This document shows, one piece after another, positions 1 through 8,460 of a stretch of 39,487 bases of DNA (position 1 is its first letter; every line of letters begins with the position of its first letter). The translations under genes were made by a program, and so were the position numbers. Source of the DNA: Gemmatimonadota bacterium (GTDB lineage: Bacteria; Gemmatimonadota; Gemmatimonadetes; Gemmatimonadales; Gemmatimonadaceae); contig JARIEY010000008.1 in assembly GCA_031127085.1 (NCBI GenBank), forward strand, positions 1-39,487. Direction: 5' to 3'. Under the pieces are notes generated by a model, which was not told where the DNA came from, made no database searches, and worked only from the letters and a program-made list of their open reading frames with translations.

Positions 1-570
1 GTCCAGCTGATACTGCTTCTCAAAGCCGCCGATGCTCGCCACTTCGGCCACGCCCGGCACCGCGGTGAGCGCGTAGCGCAGGTACCAGTCCTGCACCGCG
101 CGCAGCTGCGCGAGGTCCAGCGTCCCGGACGTGTCTTCGAGCGCGTACTGATAGACCCAGCCGAGTCCTGTTGCATCGGGGCCCAGCGTGGGAGCCACCG
201 TCGCCGGCAGTTTGGTCTTGAGCCCGTTGAGCGTTTCCTGCACGCGCGCCCGCGCCCAGTACAGATCGGTTCCATCGTCGAAGATCACGTACACGAACGA
301 GACGCCGAAGAACGAATAGCCGCGCACTGAGCGCGCGCCCGGGACGCGCAGCAACTCGGCCGCCACGGGATACGTGATTTGATCCTCGACGATGCGCGGT
401 GCCTGCTCCCTGAAATCCGTCTGCACCACCACCTGCACATCGCTCAGGTCAGGGAGCGCTTCGAGCGGTGTGTGCCGCAACGCCCACGTGCCAGCGGCCG
501 AGAGCGCGAGGGTGAGGAGTAGGACGAGGGCCCGATTCGCCACGGACCATTGGATGAGTTTGCGGAGCAT
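1..570 (-). CDS. cusA: CusA/CzcA-type heavy-metal RND efflux pump, N-terminal 190 residues (cut by window edge)
   Basis: This is the inner-membrane proton/metal antiporter of a tripartite heavy-metal efflux pump. Only the N-terminal 190 residues lie in the window; the gene runs off the left edge. The ATG at 570 gives a start of MLRKLIQWSV, then one membrane helix (about 14-30). The first periplasmic porter subdomain follows, with family hallmarks: PLEALPDLSDVQV, VEDQITYPVA, VRGYSFFGVSFVYVIF and DGTDLYWARARVQE. It starts 3 bases after the cusB stop, so it is the last gene of the operon seen here. HME-RND pumps export Cu/Ag or Co/Zn/Cd. The Met/His-rich tail on the neighbouring adaptor favours Cu(I)/Ag(I), but the substrate-defining central methionines are outside the window, so the metal is inferred. 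Confidence 0.93.
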   Translation of the reverse strand, partial: MLRKLIQWSVANRALVLLLTLALSAAGTWALRHTPLEALPDLSDVQVVVQTDFREQAPRIVEDQITYPVAAELLRVPGARSVRGYSFFGVSFVYVIFDDGTDLYWARARVQETLNGLKTKLPATVAPTLGPDATGLGWVYQYALEDTSGTLDLAQLRAVQDWYLRYALTAVPGVAEVASIGGFEKQYQLD

Positions 571-573
571 CGA

Positions 574-1953
574 TCAGCGCCCCGCGTCCGGCTTCTTGGC
601 GGCGGGCGGTGCCGGCTTCACTGGCGGCTTGGCCGCCGGCATCTCGTGGTTCATGCCCGGCATCGTGGAGTGATCCATACCCGGCATGTTCGTGTGGTCC
701 ATCGCGGGCGGCGCCGCTGACTTGGTGGCACCTCCCTTTCCCGGTGCGGCCTTCTGGTCGAGCGACTTGGGTGCCGTCATATCCATACCGGGCATATCGC
801 CCATTCCACCCATCGCCATTCCGAGATTCGACTCGGCGTCCACGAGGAACGTCGCCGAGGAGACAACCACATCGCCGTGATTCAGTCCGCGCAGAATCTG
901 GATCTGCGTTTCGTCGGCGAGTCCCACGACCACCTGTCGCGGCTCGAGCTTTCCATCCTCGCGCTTCACGAAGACCAGCGAGCGCTCACCCGTGGAGAGC
1001 ACCGCGCCGCGTGGGACGACCAGCGTGGCCGCCGGCTCACTGGCAATGAGGTGCAGCGTGGCGAACATCCCCGGCCGCAGCGTGCCGCCCGGGTTGGGGA
1101 GCGCCACGCGCACGCGCGCGGTGCGCGTCGCCGGATCGAGCGTAGGCTCGAACGACGTGACGCGTCCGGTGCGCGGCTCGCCGGGGAGCGCGCGAAGTTC
1201 CACGCGCACGGCCTGGCCCACGCGCACCAGCGGCAGGTCCTGCTCAAACACATCGCCGTCCACCCACACGTGGCTCAGGTCCGCGACCCGAAGGAGCGGC
1301 TGCCCCGCCATCACTTGCTGGCCGCTCACCACGTTCTTCTCGATCACGGTTCCGGTGACGGGCGATCGCAGCGTGAGGGTGCGGTGCGACATCCCGTGCT
1401 GCTCCACGGCATCGATGTCGGACTGATCCACATCCCAGTTGCGGAGGCGGCGCCTGGCGCTGAGTGCCAGATCGCTGGCGCTCCCCGAGGCATCGGATGC
1501 GCCGCGCGCGAGCGTTGCCTGCAGGCGCGCGGCGACGAGCAGCTCCTCCTGTGCCGCCACCAGCATCGGCGAGTACAGCGCAACGAGCGGATCGCCGCGC
1601 CGGATCGTCTTGCCCACGAAGTCGGCGTACAGCCGCTCAATGATGCCGTCCACCTTCAGTGCAACCGCGCTGACGCGCGTCTCATCGAGCACCACCTCGC
1701 CCGAGAGTTGCACGTCGCGATGCAGCGTGGCGTGGGTAGCGGTGGCAAAGGTGACGCCGATGCGGCGGGCATCGGTGTCGCTGATGGTCACGGGGCCGCC
1801 GCCGGACGCCGCGACCATCGCGGCGTGGTCGTGGCCGCTGGCGGCCACCACGGGTGCGGCGTCGCGCGTCAGGCGCCACGCGACGACGAGGGCGAGGAGC
1901 ACCGGCACGGCCATTGCGGCGCGGCGGATGATGAGGCGCTGAGTATCGGTCAC
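574..1953 (-). CDS. cusB: CusB-like RND efflux periplasmic adaptor with Met/His-rich C-terminal tail
   Basis: This is the membrane-fusion protein linking the RND pump to the outer-membrane channel, 459 residues. It starts at a GTG (1953) that overlaps the TGA of the upstream TolC-like gene in the string GTGA. One anchor helix or signal lies at about 12-28, followed by a His motif (HDHAAM, 41-46). The barrel-sandwich/lipoyl halves flank a helical hairpin (about 95-225; YSPMLVAAQEELL and LRSPVTGTVIEKNV). A beta-barrel follows (about 230-305), then a membrane-proximal domain to about 375. Residues 377-440 are unusual: repeated MGGMGDMPGMDM and MDHxxMPGM units. Such Met/His strings bind Cu(I)/Ag(I) in known copper proteins, so a metal-collecting tail is inferred. 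The extreme C-terminus is Pro/Lys rich. Confidence 0.92.
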   Translation of the reverse strand: MTDTQRLIIRRAAMAVPVLLALVVAWRLTRDAAPVVAASGHDHAAMVAASGGGPVTISDTDARRIGVTFATATHATLHRDVQLSGEVVLDETRVSAVALKVDGIIERLYADFVGKTIRRGDPLVALYSPMLVAAQEELLVAARLQATLARGASDASGSASDLALSARRRLRNWDVDQSDIDAVEQHGMSHRTLTLRSPVTGTVIEKNVVSGQQVMAGQPLLRVADLSHVWVDGDVFEQDLPLVRVGQAVRVELRALPGEPRTGRVTSFEPTLDPATRTARVRVALPNPGGTLRPGMFATLHLIASEPAATLVVPRGAVLSTGERSLVFVKREDGKLEPRQVVVGLADETQIQILRGLNHGDVVVSSATFLVDAESNLGMAMGGMGDMPGMDMTAPKSLDQKAAPGKGGATKSAAPPAMDHTNMPGMDHSTMPGMNHEMPAAKPPVKPAPPAAKKPDAGR

Positions 1954-3245
1954 GGGCGGTTCTCCGTCGCAAGCGGCACGGCCAGCCAGGCCCGTCCGGT
2001 CAGTGATTCAAGGCGGGCGAGCACGCGCACTTCGTCGGCGCGCGCGGTGAGGCGGGCAATACGCGCCGTGTTGAGCGTCATCAGGGCATCGATCACGGCC
2101 TCAATGCTTCCGGTGCCTGCGCGATAGGCGGCGTCTGCGCTCTCGCGCACCGCGGTCAGCTGCGGCAGCAGCGTTCCGTCGTACAGGCGCTGCAGCGCTC
2201 GTGCACGTTCAAGGGCGGCCGTGGCTTCGATCACCCCGGCGCGATTCTCCGCGGCTGCGCCGCGCGCCTCGGCCTCGGCCATGCGGCGCATCGCCACCAT
2301 CTCCTGGATCATCTGCTGCTGGCGCTGCTTCGCGAACACGGGAATCGACGCGCCGGCCATCACGCTCACCATGCGTTCCGTGGAGTTGGGACGCTGGCCG
2401 AGCGACAGACCCACCTCGAGTTCTGGCCAGCGCTCGCGGCGTGCCAGCGCCTCTGCGGCCGCGGCGGCCTCGACGCCGTGGTGCGCGGCGAGGAGATCGG
2501 GACTCTGCGCGCTCGTCGTGTCCCGGGTCGGCGCGTCGATGGCGGCGGGGAGTTCCGGCTGCACGCTGTCGGCATGGAGCGGCGCATCCAGCATGGCGGA
2601 AAGGCGGGCGGCGGCGGAGTGCCGCATGGCGTCCATCGCCGTCCACTCGGCCGTCATGCGCGTCAACTCGGCCTGCATGCGCAGCACCTCGGACTGCTGG
2701 GCTTGGCCTGCGCCGTACATCGCGCTGGCGGCGGCCGCTCCTTCGCGCAGCAGGGCGCGGGTTTCGTTCATCACCGTGCGTGCCGCGTCGGCCTGCCACC
2801 AGTCGGCGAGCATCTCGGCCGCATCACGGCGCGCGGCGAATCGCTGCGTGGCCACGCCGGTGGCCACCGCCCGCGCCCGCGCTTCGGCCGCGCGCGTCAT
2901 GGCGCGGCGCGACGCGATCGGGAGCATCTGCGTCACCGTGAGCTGGTCCATTGCCAGCGGGCTCATGGTGGAGAGCTCGGGGAGCATGCGGTTCATCACC
3001 GCGAACTCGGCGCGTGGGTCGGGCAACGCGCTTGCCGGCCCGATGCGGGCGTACGCCGCATCGGCGGCCGATCGCGCGGCAGCGAGCATCGGATTGGAGC
3101 GCTCGAGGCGATCGACCAGCTGGGCGAGCGTCAGCGGTGTGCGCGGGGACTGCGCGGCGAGTCCGGCGGGGGCGCACAGCAGCAGCAACAACTGGCGCGC
3201 GCGGCCGGACACGCCACGGATGGCGTGCAGGAAGATGGGACGCAT
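1950..3245 (-). CDS. TolC-family outer-membrane channel of the metal efflux pump
   Basis: This is the outer-membrane efflux protein of the CusCBA-type pump, 431 residues from the chosen ATG at 3245. The open frame extends upstream to 3317, but the added residues are Arg/Pro-rich. The 3245 start gives a clean signal peptide (MRPIFLHAIR, then a Leu-rich core and cleavage after GLAAQ). The body is almost all Ala-rich helix in two similar halves, as expected for the OEP repeat. Recognisable segments are LTLAQLVDRLERSNPMLAAA near the N-terminus and QMLPIASRRAMTRAAEARARA. The stop overlaps the cusB start by 4 bases, so the genes are translationally coupled. It is identified by fold pattern and operon position rather than a unique motif. 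Confidence 0.88.
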   Translation of the reverse strand: MRPIFLHAIRGVSGRARQLLLLLCAPAGLAAQSPRTPLTLAQLVDRLERSNPMLAAARSAADAAYARIGPASALPDPRAEFAVMNRMLPELSTMSPLAMDQLTVTQMLPIASRRAMTRAAEARARAVATGVATQRFAARRDAAEMLADWWQADAARTVMNETRALLREGAAAASAMYGAGQAQQSEVLRMQAELTRMTAEWTAMDAMRHSAAARLSAMLDAPLHADSVQPELPAAIDAPTRDTTSAQSPDLLAAHHGVEAAAAAEALARRERWPELEVGLSLGQRPNSTERMVSVMAGASIPVFAKQRQQQMIQEMVAMRRMAEAEARGAAAENRAGVIEATAALERARALQRLYDGTLLPQLTAVRESADAAYRAGTGSIEAVIDALMTLNTARIARLTARADEVRVLARLESLTGRAWLAVPLATENRP

Positions 3246-3323
3246 AAGACGAAAGGGAGTGCGGTCAGCCGGCGCAGGGACGCGCGCGGCTCCTGCCCGC
3301 GCGAGGCGCGGGCGCAATGCTCC

Positions 3324-3743
3324 CTAGGCTCGCGGCGGCGGCGGCTCCGGCGCGTGCGCGACCGAGATCCAGCGTCCGTCAACCCGCGCGTGAATGCGCG
3401 TGGCGGGCGTATCAGGTGCCGACACAGCGACCGCGCTCACGGTGGCCAGCGGTGCGGCGCACGACACACTCGCGCAACCGGACGCCGGCGAAGGACAGCA
3501 CGGCATATGATGCGGGTCCGTCGTGCCCGGGGCATCTGGCGATACCGGCGATTGCTCGGCGGGCGGTGCCATCTGGTGCCCGGCATGCGACATCGGCGCG
3601 GCCTGTTCGTGCGCCACGTGCGTGTCCATAGACGTCTGCAACGCCGATTCCGGGGCACACGCGCGCGCAGGAACGGCCAGCATCAGATGCAACGTGCTGG
3701 CCGCGAGCAGACTTCGAAGGATGCGCGAACGGAGCGAAATCAC
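3324..3743 (-). CDS. Small exported His/Cys/Met-rich protein at the head of the metal efflux operon
   Basis: I do not recognise a named family. The GTG at 3743 gives 139 residues with a signal peptide (RSRILRSLLAAS, hydrophobic core, cleavage near VPARA-CA). The mature part is short and rich in metal-ligand residues: MDTHVAHEQ, MSHAGHQM, DPHHMPCC and a Cys cluster (CCPSPASGCASVSC). The C-terminus is Pro-rich. It is followed after 78 bases by the TolC-like gene on the same strand and precedes cusB and cusA. A periplasmic metal-binding or copper-chaperone role is inferred from composition and position only. The frame stays open to 3806, but that extension would give no signal peptide. No clear Shine-Dalgarno sequence precedes the GTG. 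Confidence 0.72.
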   Translation of the reverse strand: MISLRSRILRSLLAASTLHLMLAVPARACAPESALQTSMDTHVAHEQAAPMSHAGHQMAPPAEQSPVSPDAPGTTDPHHMPCCPSPASGCASVSCAAPLATVSAVAVSAPDTPATRIHARVDGRWISVAHAPEPPPPRA

Positions 3744-3763
3744 GAGACGGATTTGGTCACCCG

Positions 3764-3792
3764 ATAATGTCTGTTGGAGAATTGCGATCCAA
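3764..3792 (-). promoter_or_regulatory. Possible sigma70-type promoter of the metal efflux operon
   Basis: Read on the minus strand, TTGGAT (3792-3787) is followed after 17 bases by CATTAT (3769-3764), about 20 bases before the GTG at 3743. The -35 matches consensus at 3 of 6 positions and the -10 at 4 of 6, but the spacing is ideal. A CAAGG/CCTTG dyad at 3804-3828 lies just upstream and could be an operator. This is a weak call. Confidence 0.28.
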
Positions 3793-3870
3793 TCGGGAAA
3801 CAGCAAGGTTGCCGTGAGGGTTTCCTTGAAATTGACAGATAGGAACCCAGTTTAGCCGCGCGGCCGGCGG

Positions 3871-6800
3871 CTACCCCTTCAGTCCCTTCCGGCGCAGGGC
3901 GTCAAGCCGTGCGCGGGCCTCGCGCACCTTGGGTTGAAGTTCCGGGTCGGCATCCTTCCACAACGTCGTGAACTTCTGGTAGTGCTCGATGGCCTTGGCG
4001 CTGTTTCCCTTGGCTTCGTAGAGCTCGCCCAGTCGCTTGTGGCTGCCGGCGAGATAATCCCGATGCAGTTGGAAGGTGGCATCGGGGAAGGCGACGTACT
4101 TCTCGAACTCGGTAATGGCCGAGTCCGCCTGGCCGGCGAGATCCAGCGCCTGCGCATACCACGGTCCGATGTAATCGGACGCCATGTCGGTCTTGCTTGC
4201 CTCGCCGAACTGGGCGGCCGCTTCCGCATACTTCCCCTCCGCCAGCGCCAGATACCCGCGCCCCACCGGCCGTGCGCCGGCATTCATGGATGCCGTGGAG
4301 GACGCCAAGTCGCGCTCGAAGGCGGTGTGGTAGCCGCGCGCGGCGGCCGCATCGCGCATCACCGCGGAGAGGGCGAGCAGGTTGGCCCACGGGCGATCCG
4401 GCGGCGCGAGCGAGGTGATGGGCGTCCGGTCCAGCACACGCTTGAGCGTTGCCTTCGCCGCTGCGGCGTCGTTGAGGTAGTACGCCTGCACCCAAGCGCT
4501 ATCCAGGCCGACCGCAAGACGTACCGCACTGGTCGATGCGGCGCTCGCCGCCGTGGGGAGCGTCAGGGCTGACCACCGAAGTCCCTCGCGAATCCGCCCG
4601 CGCGCCGTTGCAATGCTTCCGATCGCGAAGGCCGTGGTCATCCGTGCGTCTTCGCCGCGCAGCGTAGGATAGGCAGCGCGCATCACCGAGTCCGCCGGCG
4701 CGGTCTCGCCGCGCGCCAAAAAGAGCGAGGCGCGTGCCGCCGCCCGCAGCCCGTGTGAGGGAAAGGTCTTCTCGAACGCGCGCATCGTTGACTCGGCGGC
4801 CGCGTACTTGCCCTGCTCCAGCTGCACGCGTTCAAGCCCCGTGAACGATCCGCCGAACGGCGTCTCCACCGCCACCGCGCGCCGATAGAAAGACTCCGCC
4901 TTGGCGCGATCCCCGTTGGCCCAATGCTGGATGGCCACGTTGTTGAGCGCGGAGCGGTTTGTCGAGTCGCGCTCGATCAGGCTTTCGTAGGCGGCAATCG
5001 CTTTTTCGCGGCTCGGCGTAGGACCACTGCCCCAGTAAGACGCCTCGGTGAGCAACCGCTCGTTCTCACTCAGTCGCTCCCGGTAGGTGAACGCCTTGAC
5101 CAGCGCTGACTGCGCGGCGGCCTGCGATCCGAGCTCGGTGCTGTAGGACGCGGCGATGCGCCGCCACGCCATGGCGAACGTGCTGTCGAGCACGACGGCC
5201 TCCAGCAGCAAGGCGCGTCCCTTGGCGTTGTCGCCGGTGGCCGCGATGATCTGCACGCCTTCCACGTACTTGCGCAACGCGGGCAGCGACGACGTAGAGA
5301 CGCGTTCGAGCGGAATGGACTCGCGCACCTGGCGCAGGCTTTCGCCCACCTTGCTGCGAATGTCCTTCGAGAGCTCGCCCAGCACTTCAACGAGCTCGCC
5401 CTGATTCTTGGCCGTGCGACGGAACGTGGCCAGTTCCACCCCATCGAGCGCGCCGACCAGGCGGGCGGAGATGACGTAGCTGCCGCCGAGTTCCACGATG
5501 TCGCCGTCGAGCACGGCCTTGGCTCCCTCACGGCTGGCGACTTCGCGAGCGAGCGTGAACGGGACGGCGGCCTCGGCGGGCTTCTGCATCAGGCGCAGCA
5601 CCTCGGCCACCGCGGCCTTCGTGAGCACCTTGAGGTTCTTGGACTGCGCCAGGTCGGTACGGAGCGCCTCGGCCACCGTGACGCCCAGCGTGGAGTCACG
5701 CGCCGGGCTCTTGAAGTCGGCGACGACAATGGTCTCGTTCTGGCCGAACGCTCCCTTCCCGATGAGCGAGCCGACGGCGCCGATGCCGAGCGCGCGCATC
5801 ACCATGAAGCCGATGACGAGCGCGGCAAACGCGCCCACGGCGATGCTGCCGCCGATCCACGTCCGGCGCCACGAGACGTGCGGACTTGCCTTGAGCGCGA
5901 TGGTGGCGATGGTCCCGTGTGCCGCGGTGTTTCCGCCCGGCGTAAATGCTGGGGTGGCCGTATACAGCCGGTACGCGGTGCGTTGCACGTAGGCGGTGAT
6001 GCCGATGATCGGGAGACCCAGCATCATCACGCCCACCGACCCGGAGAGCGCCCAGTCGGGGAGGCCGATCACCGAGGTGGCGGCCCACGCGGTGAGGGCG
6101 ACCAGCAGCGTGGCCGCGCCCCAGATGCCGAGTGCGCGCCCCAGCCGCATTTGCCCGCCGGCGAGAATCACCGGGGCCGCGGTTCCCGCCCCACTCGACG
6201 TCACCGAGTCGAGGGCCTTCACGATGTCGGAGCCCTGCCCGGGGCGGTCTTCCGGCGCCTTCTCGAGGCAGCGCATCACGAGTTGCGCGAGCGCCGGTGG
6301 TGTATCGAGCCGCAACTCGCGGATTTCGCGCGGGCGTTCGCTCAGCTGCGCGGCAAGGGTGCGCGAGGGTGGCAGCCCATGAAACGGCGTGCGGCCGCAG
6401 AGCAGTTCGTACGCCAGCACGCCGAACGAGTAGAAGTCGGCGCGATGATCGACCCCCGGATCGCCTGCGGCCTGCTCTGGTGCCATATACGCGGGCGTGC
6501 CAATGGATGTGCCGATCGCCGTCAGCGTGCCGCCCGGAGCATCGCCGCGAATGGTCGACACGGCCTTGGCGATACCGAAGTCGGTGACGGTCGCACTGCC
6601 GGCGGCGAGCAGCACGTTGTCGGGCTTGATGTCGCGGTGCACGACGCCGTGCGAATGGGCGAAGGCCAGCGCCCGGGCGACATCTCGCAGGATGCTGATG
6701 ATCTCACCAACCGAGAGCGGCCCCTGCGCGAGGCGTGCGCGCACCGATTCGCCATCGACGTAGGGCATACTGAACCAGGGCAACCCGTCGGCATCCCCGG

Positions 6801-7041
6801 CGCCGAGCACCGGCACGATGTGCGGATGCTGCAGCTGCGCGGCCAGCAGCACTTCGCGGTTGAACCGTTCCACCGACACGCCGGCGAGAAGCTCAGGGGC
6901 CAGCACCTTGATGACTACGCGGCGATTCAGGGCGCGTTCGGTCGCGACATAGGTGCGGGACATCCCGCCGCCGCCGAGTTCACGTTCGATCACATACTGG
7001 CTCGCGATGGACGCGTCCAGACGGGCACGGAAATCGGACAT
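3871..7041 (-). CDS. Transmembrane Ser/Thr protein kinase with TolB-like and TPR sensor region
   Basis: This is a PknB-type receptor kinase of 1056 residues with an ATG start at 7041. The kinase domain spans about 16-280: Gly-rich loop ELGGGGMS (21-28), lysine K45 in VIKV, catalytic HRDIKPDN (135-142), DFG (154-156) and GTPAYMAPE (181-189). All key residues are present, so it should be active. Three hydrophobic stretches follow (about 302-323, 331-352, 397-420). Next comes a TolB/FlgO-like alpha-beta domain (about 436-570, starting IVVADFKSPA). A long helical region of TPR-like repeats runs to the C-terminus (repeats near ALNNVAIQHWANGDRAKA and LGELYEAKGNSAKAIEHY). This kinase, membrane, TolB, TPR layout is common in Gemmatimonadota and Acidobacteriota. 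The signal and target are unknown. The gene stands alone. Confidence 0.93.
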   Translation of the reverse strand: MSDFRARLDASIASQYVIERELGGGGMSRTYVATERALNRRVVIKVLAPELLAGVSVERFNREVLLAAQLQHPHIVPVLGAGDADGLPWFSMPYVDGESVRARLAQGPLSVGEIISILRDVARALAFAHSHGVVHRDIKPDNVLLAAGSATVTDFGIAKAVSTIRGDAPGGTLTAIGTSIGTPAYMAPEQAAGDPGVDHRADFYSFGVLAYELLCGRTPFHGLPPSRTLAAQLSERPREIRELRLDTPPALAQLVMRCLEKAPEDRPGQGSDIVKALDSVTSSGAGTAAPVILAGGQMRLGRALGIWGAATLLVALTAWAATSVIGLPDWALSGSVGVMMLGLPIIGITAYVQRTAYRLYTATPAFTPGGNTAAHGTIATIALKASPHVSWRRTWIGGSIAVGAFAALVIGFMVMRALGIGAVGSLIGKGAFGQNETIVVADFKSPARDSTLGVTVAEALRTDLAQSKNLKVLTKAAVAEVLRLMQKPAEAAVPFTLAREVASREGAKAVLDGDIVELGGSYVISARLVGALDGVELATFRRTAKNQGELVEVLGELSKDIRSKVGESLRQVRESIPLERVSTSSLPALRKYVEGVQIIAATGDNAKGRALLLEAVVLDSTFAMAWRRIAASYSTELGSQAAAQSALVKAFTYRERLSENERLLTEASYWGSGPTPSREKAIAAYESLIERDSTNRSALNNVAIQHWANGDRAKAESFYRRAVAVETPFGGSFTGLERVQLEQGKYAAAESTMRAFEKTFPSHGLRAAARASLFLARGETAPADSVMRAAYPTLRGEDARMTTAFAIGSIATARGRIREGLRWSALTLPTAASAASTSAVRLAVGLDSAWVQAYYLNDAAAAKATLKRVLDRTPITSLAPPDRPWANLLALSAVMRDAAAARGYHTAFERDLASSTASMNAGARPVGRGYLALAEGKYAEAAAQFGEASKTDMASDYIGPWYAQALDLAGQADSAITEFEKYVAFPDATFQLHRDYLAGSHKRLGELYEAKGNSAKAIEHYQKFTTLWKDADPELQPKVREARARLDALRRKGLKG

Positions 7042-7086
7042 GGCGCGGGGTTGGGGGGACGGGGGGAATCCGCGCTAGGAATATGG

Positions 7087-7125
7087 GGACAAACTGTCCT
7101 TGTGCCAGCCTCCCGGCGGGCACAA
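7087..7125 (-). promoter_or_regulatory. Two adjacent dyads upstream of the kinase gene
   Basis: The 271-base gap between the kinase start and the nuclease stop holds two close inverted repeats. GGACA-AAC-TGTCC lies at 7087-7099. A hairpin at 7100-7125 has arms TTGTGCCAGCC and GGCGGGCACAA (10 of 11 paired) around TCCC. They lie 46-84 bases before the kinase ATG. They could be an operator or a leader hairpin; the hairpin could also be a second terminator for the nuclease gene. I see no convincing gene or standard promoter in the rest of the gap. Confidence 0.35.
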
Positions 7126-7295
7126 TTCCAGTTTTTCCGGCACCGGCCGATGATACAATTGCAGCTCGTGCGGCCGCCGGGAATCGCGAAGGTGGAGCGC
7201 GTGAACCGGCGGTCGTACGGGCGGCACAAATACGGAAAACAGATCGCGCGTACGGCGGGACTCCACCGGTTCCTTCCCCCCGCCAGCTCGATCCG

Positions 7296-7332
7296 GGAAG
7301 TCCCGTCGCTCCTCAGGAGCGCCGGGACTTCC
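7296..7332 (-). terminator. Long hairpin holding the stop codon of the nuclease gene
   Basis: Arms GGAAGTCCCGTCGCTCCT (7296-7313) and AGGAGCGCCGGGACTTCC (7315-7332) pair at all but one position around a tip centred on 7314. The nuclease TGA (7315-7313) lies in the tip. A run of four T follows on the plus strand; there is no T-run on the minus strand. It is most likely a transcription terminator or mRNA 3'-end stabiliser. Confidence 0.5.
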
Positions 7333-7960
7333 GCTTTTCGGGCGTCGGTGTGTTGCCGCAGCGATGCGCGCGAAAATCCACCGGTCGGCAGCGGAACGCC
7401 CACGCCTGCCAGAACCCCTTCTTTCCCGCCTGCGCTGCCCGCTCGGCGCGCTGCAGACGGTCGAGGTAGCGGACGTTTTCGTAGGCCAGCACCACGGCCC
7501 ACCCGCGCGCGACCATCCATTCGTTGACCATCACCGAGTCGACCCACACATAGGCGAGCGTGCGACCATAGCGATCGGTGGCGGTGCGGTCGAGCTCGAG
7601 GCGCACGGTGGTTCCTGGCCCGGCCAGCGTCTCCAACTGCCGCTTGGCCATCAGCCCCCACGGTTTCTGTGCGGTCTCCGGGGTGTCGATGAGCAGGAGG
7701 CGCACCTTCCGGCCATCGGCGCAGGTGAACGAATCGCCGTCGGCCAGTTTCTTGATGACGCACGGTTCGTCGCTGCGCGCGTTGCGGGACGGCCGTTGTG
7801 CGCCCGCGCCGAGCGCCGCCGTACCGAGCTCCGCTGCGCCGAGGGCGACGGAGGCCTGCGTCGTAGTTGCCTGTGCCGCGGCGTCCCCTTGCTGCGCCGC
7901 CTCGCCGCATCCCACGAGGGAGGCGGCGAGGGCGACGATGACCCATCGACCCTGCGGCAT
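7313..7960 (-). CDS. Thermonuclease-family (SNase-like) lipoprotein
   Basis: This is an exported nuclease of the staphylococcal-nuclease fold, 215 residues. The ATG at 7960 gives a lipoprotein signal with lipobox LVGC (Cys18). An Ala/Gly/Thr-rich linker (20-60) precedes the domain at about 66-195. Family features are DGDSF (75-79), VRLLLIDTPE (86-95, with the equivalents of the catalytic Arg and Glu), DRYGR (129-133) and the closing LDRLQRAERAAQAGKKGFW helix. It should cut DNA or RNA outside the cytoplasm, probably lipid-anchored. Its ATG overlaps the DUF411 stop by one base (TGATG), so the pair is translationally coupled. The C-terminus is basic (EKRKSRRS). The frame is open upstream to 8284, inside DUF411, and that extension is a shadow. 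Confidence 0.87.
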   Translation of the reverse strand: MPQGRWVIVALAASLVGCGEAAQQGDAAAQATTTQASVALGAAELGTAALGAGAQRPSRNARSDEPCVIKKLADGDSFTCADGRKVRLLLIDTPETAQKPWGLMAKRQLETLAGPGTTVRLELDRTATDRYGRTLAYVWVDSVMVNEWMVARGWAVVLAYENVRYLDRLQRAERAAQAGKKGFWQAWAFRCRPVDFRAHRCGNTPTPEKRKSRRS

Positions 7961-8433
7961 CAAGCGCGCGACGCGTACAGGCGGCTGGATCCGTCCTTGA
8001 GAAAGGCGATCACCTTGTACGGCTGGGCAGGGCCACTGGTCTCCATTCCGGGCGCGCCAAGCGGCATGCCAGGGACAGAGAGCCCAAGCAGTTTGGGCTT
8101 CTTCGCCAGCAGCCCCGTGATGAGGTCGGCCGGCACGTGGCCCTCGATGACGTAGGGGCCGACGAGTGCGGTGTGGCACGACTCCAGGTGCGTTGGCACG
8201 CCGGCCGTGCGCTTCATCGGCGTGACGTCGTCCATGTTGACGACCTTGCAGACAAAGCCGTTGGCCTCGACGTGCTTGATCCACTCCTTGCAGCAGCCGC
8301 AGGTGGGACTCTTGTACACGGTCATTGGGACCGGCGCGGCCGCGCCCCGCGCACCACGCGGTACGAACGCGGTCAGCGCGGCCCCGAGAGCGGTCCCCCG
8401 CGCGGCTCGCTGCAAGAACTCACGGCGATTCAC
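7960..8433 (-). CDS. DUF411 metal-binding exported protein
   Basis: This is a DUF411 protein of 157 residues, a family linked by genome context to copper resistance; its biochemical role is not settled. The start is GTG at 8433. The N-terminus MNRREFLQRAARGTALGAAL resembles a Tat or Sec signal. Hallmarks are SPTCGCCKEWIKH (42-54), CKVVNMDDV (62-70), GVPTHLESCHTALV (78-91), VEGHVP-like IEGHVPADLI (97-106) and PGMPLGAPGME (121-131). The Cys, His and Met residues in these motifs are plausible Cu(I) ligands. It is coupled to the downstream nuclease lipoprotein (TGATG). The metal efflux operon lies on the same strand 3.6 kb further downstream, which supports a copper link but does not prove co-regulation. 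Confidence 0.88.
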   Translation of the reverse strand: MNRREFLQRAARGTALGAALTAFVPRGARGAAAPVPMTVYKSPTCGCCKEWIKHVEANGFVCKVVNMDDVTPMKRTAGVPTHLESCHTALVGPYVIEGHVPADLITGLLAKKPKLLGLSVPGMPLGAPGMETSGPAQPYKVIAFLKDGSSRLYASRA

Positions 8434-8460
8434 TTCGACTCCCGTCGTGCGCGGCGCGGC

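Noticed and set aside
877-2127. 416-residue plus-strand frame across the adaptor gene
   Set aside because: It is antisense to cusB with no recognisable domain and crosses gene borders.
7105-7125. TGGCAC on the minus strand upstream of the kinase as a sigma54 -24 element
   Set aside because: The matching TTGC -12 element is not at the required distance.
5878-7527. 549-residue plus-strand open frame antisense to the kinase
   Set aside because: It is a shadow of the kinase gene in GC-rich DNA. The translation is Arg/Gly/His-rich with no motif, while the minus-strand frame has all kinase motifs.
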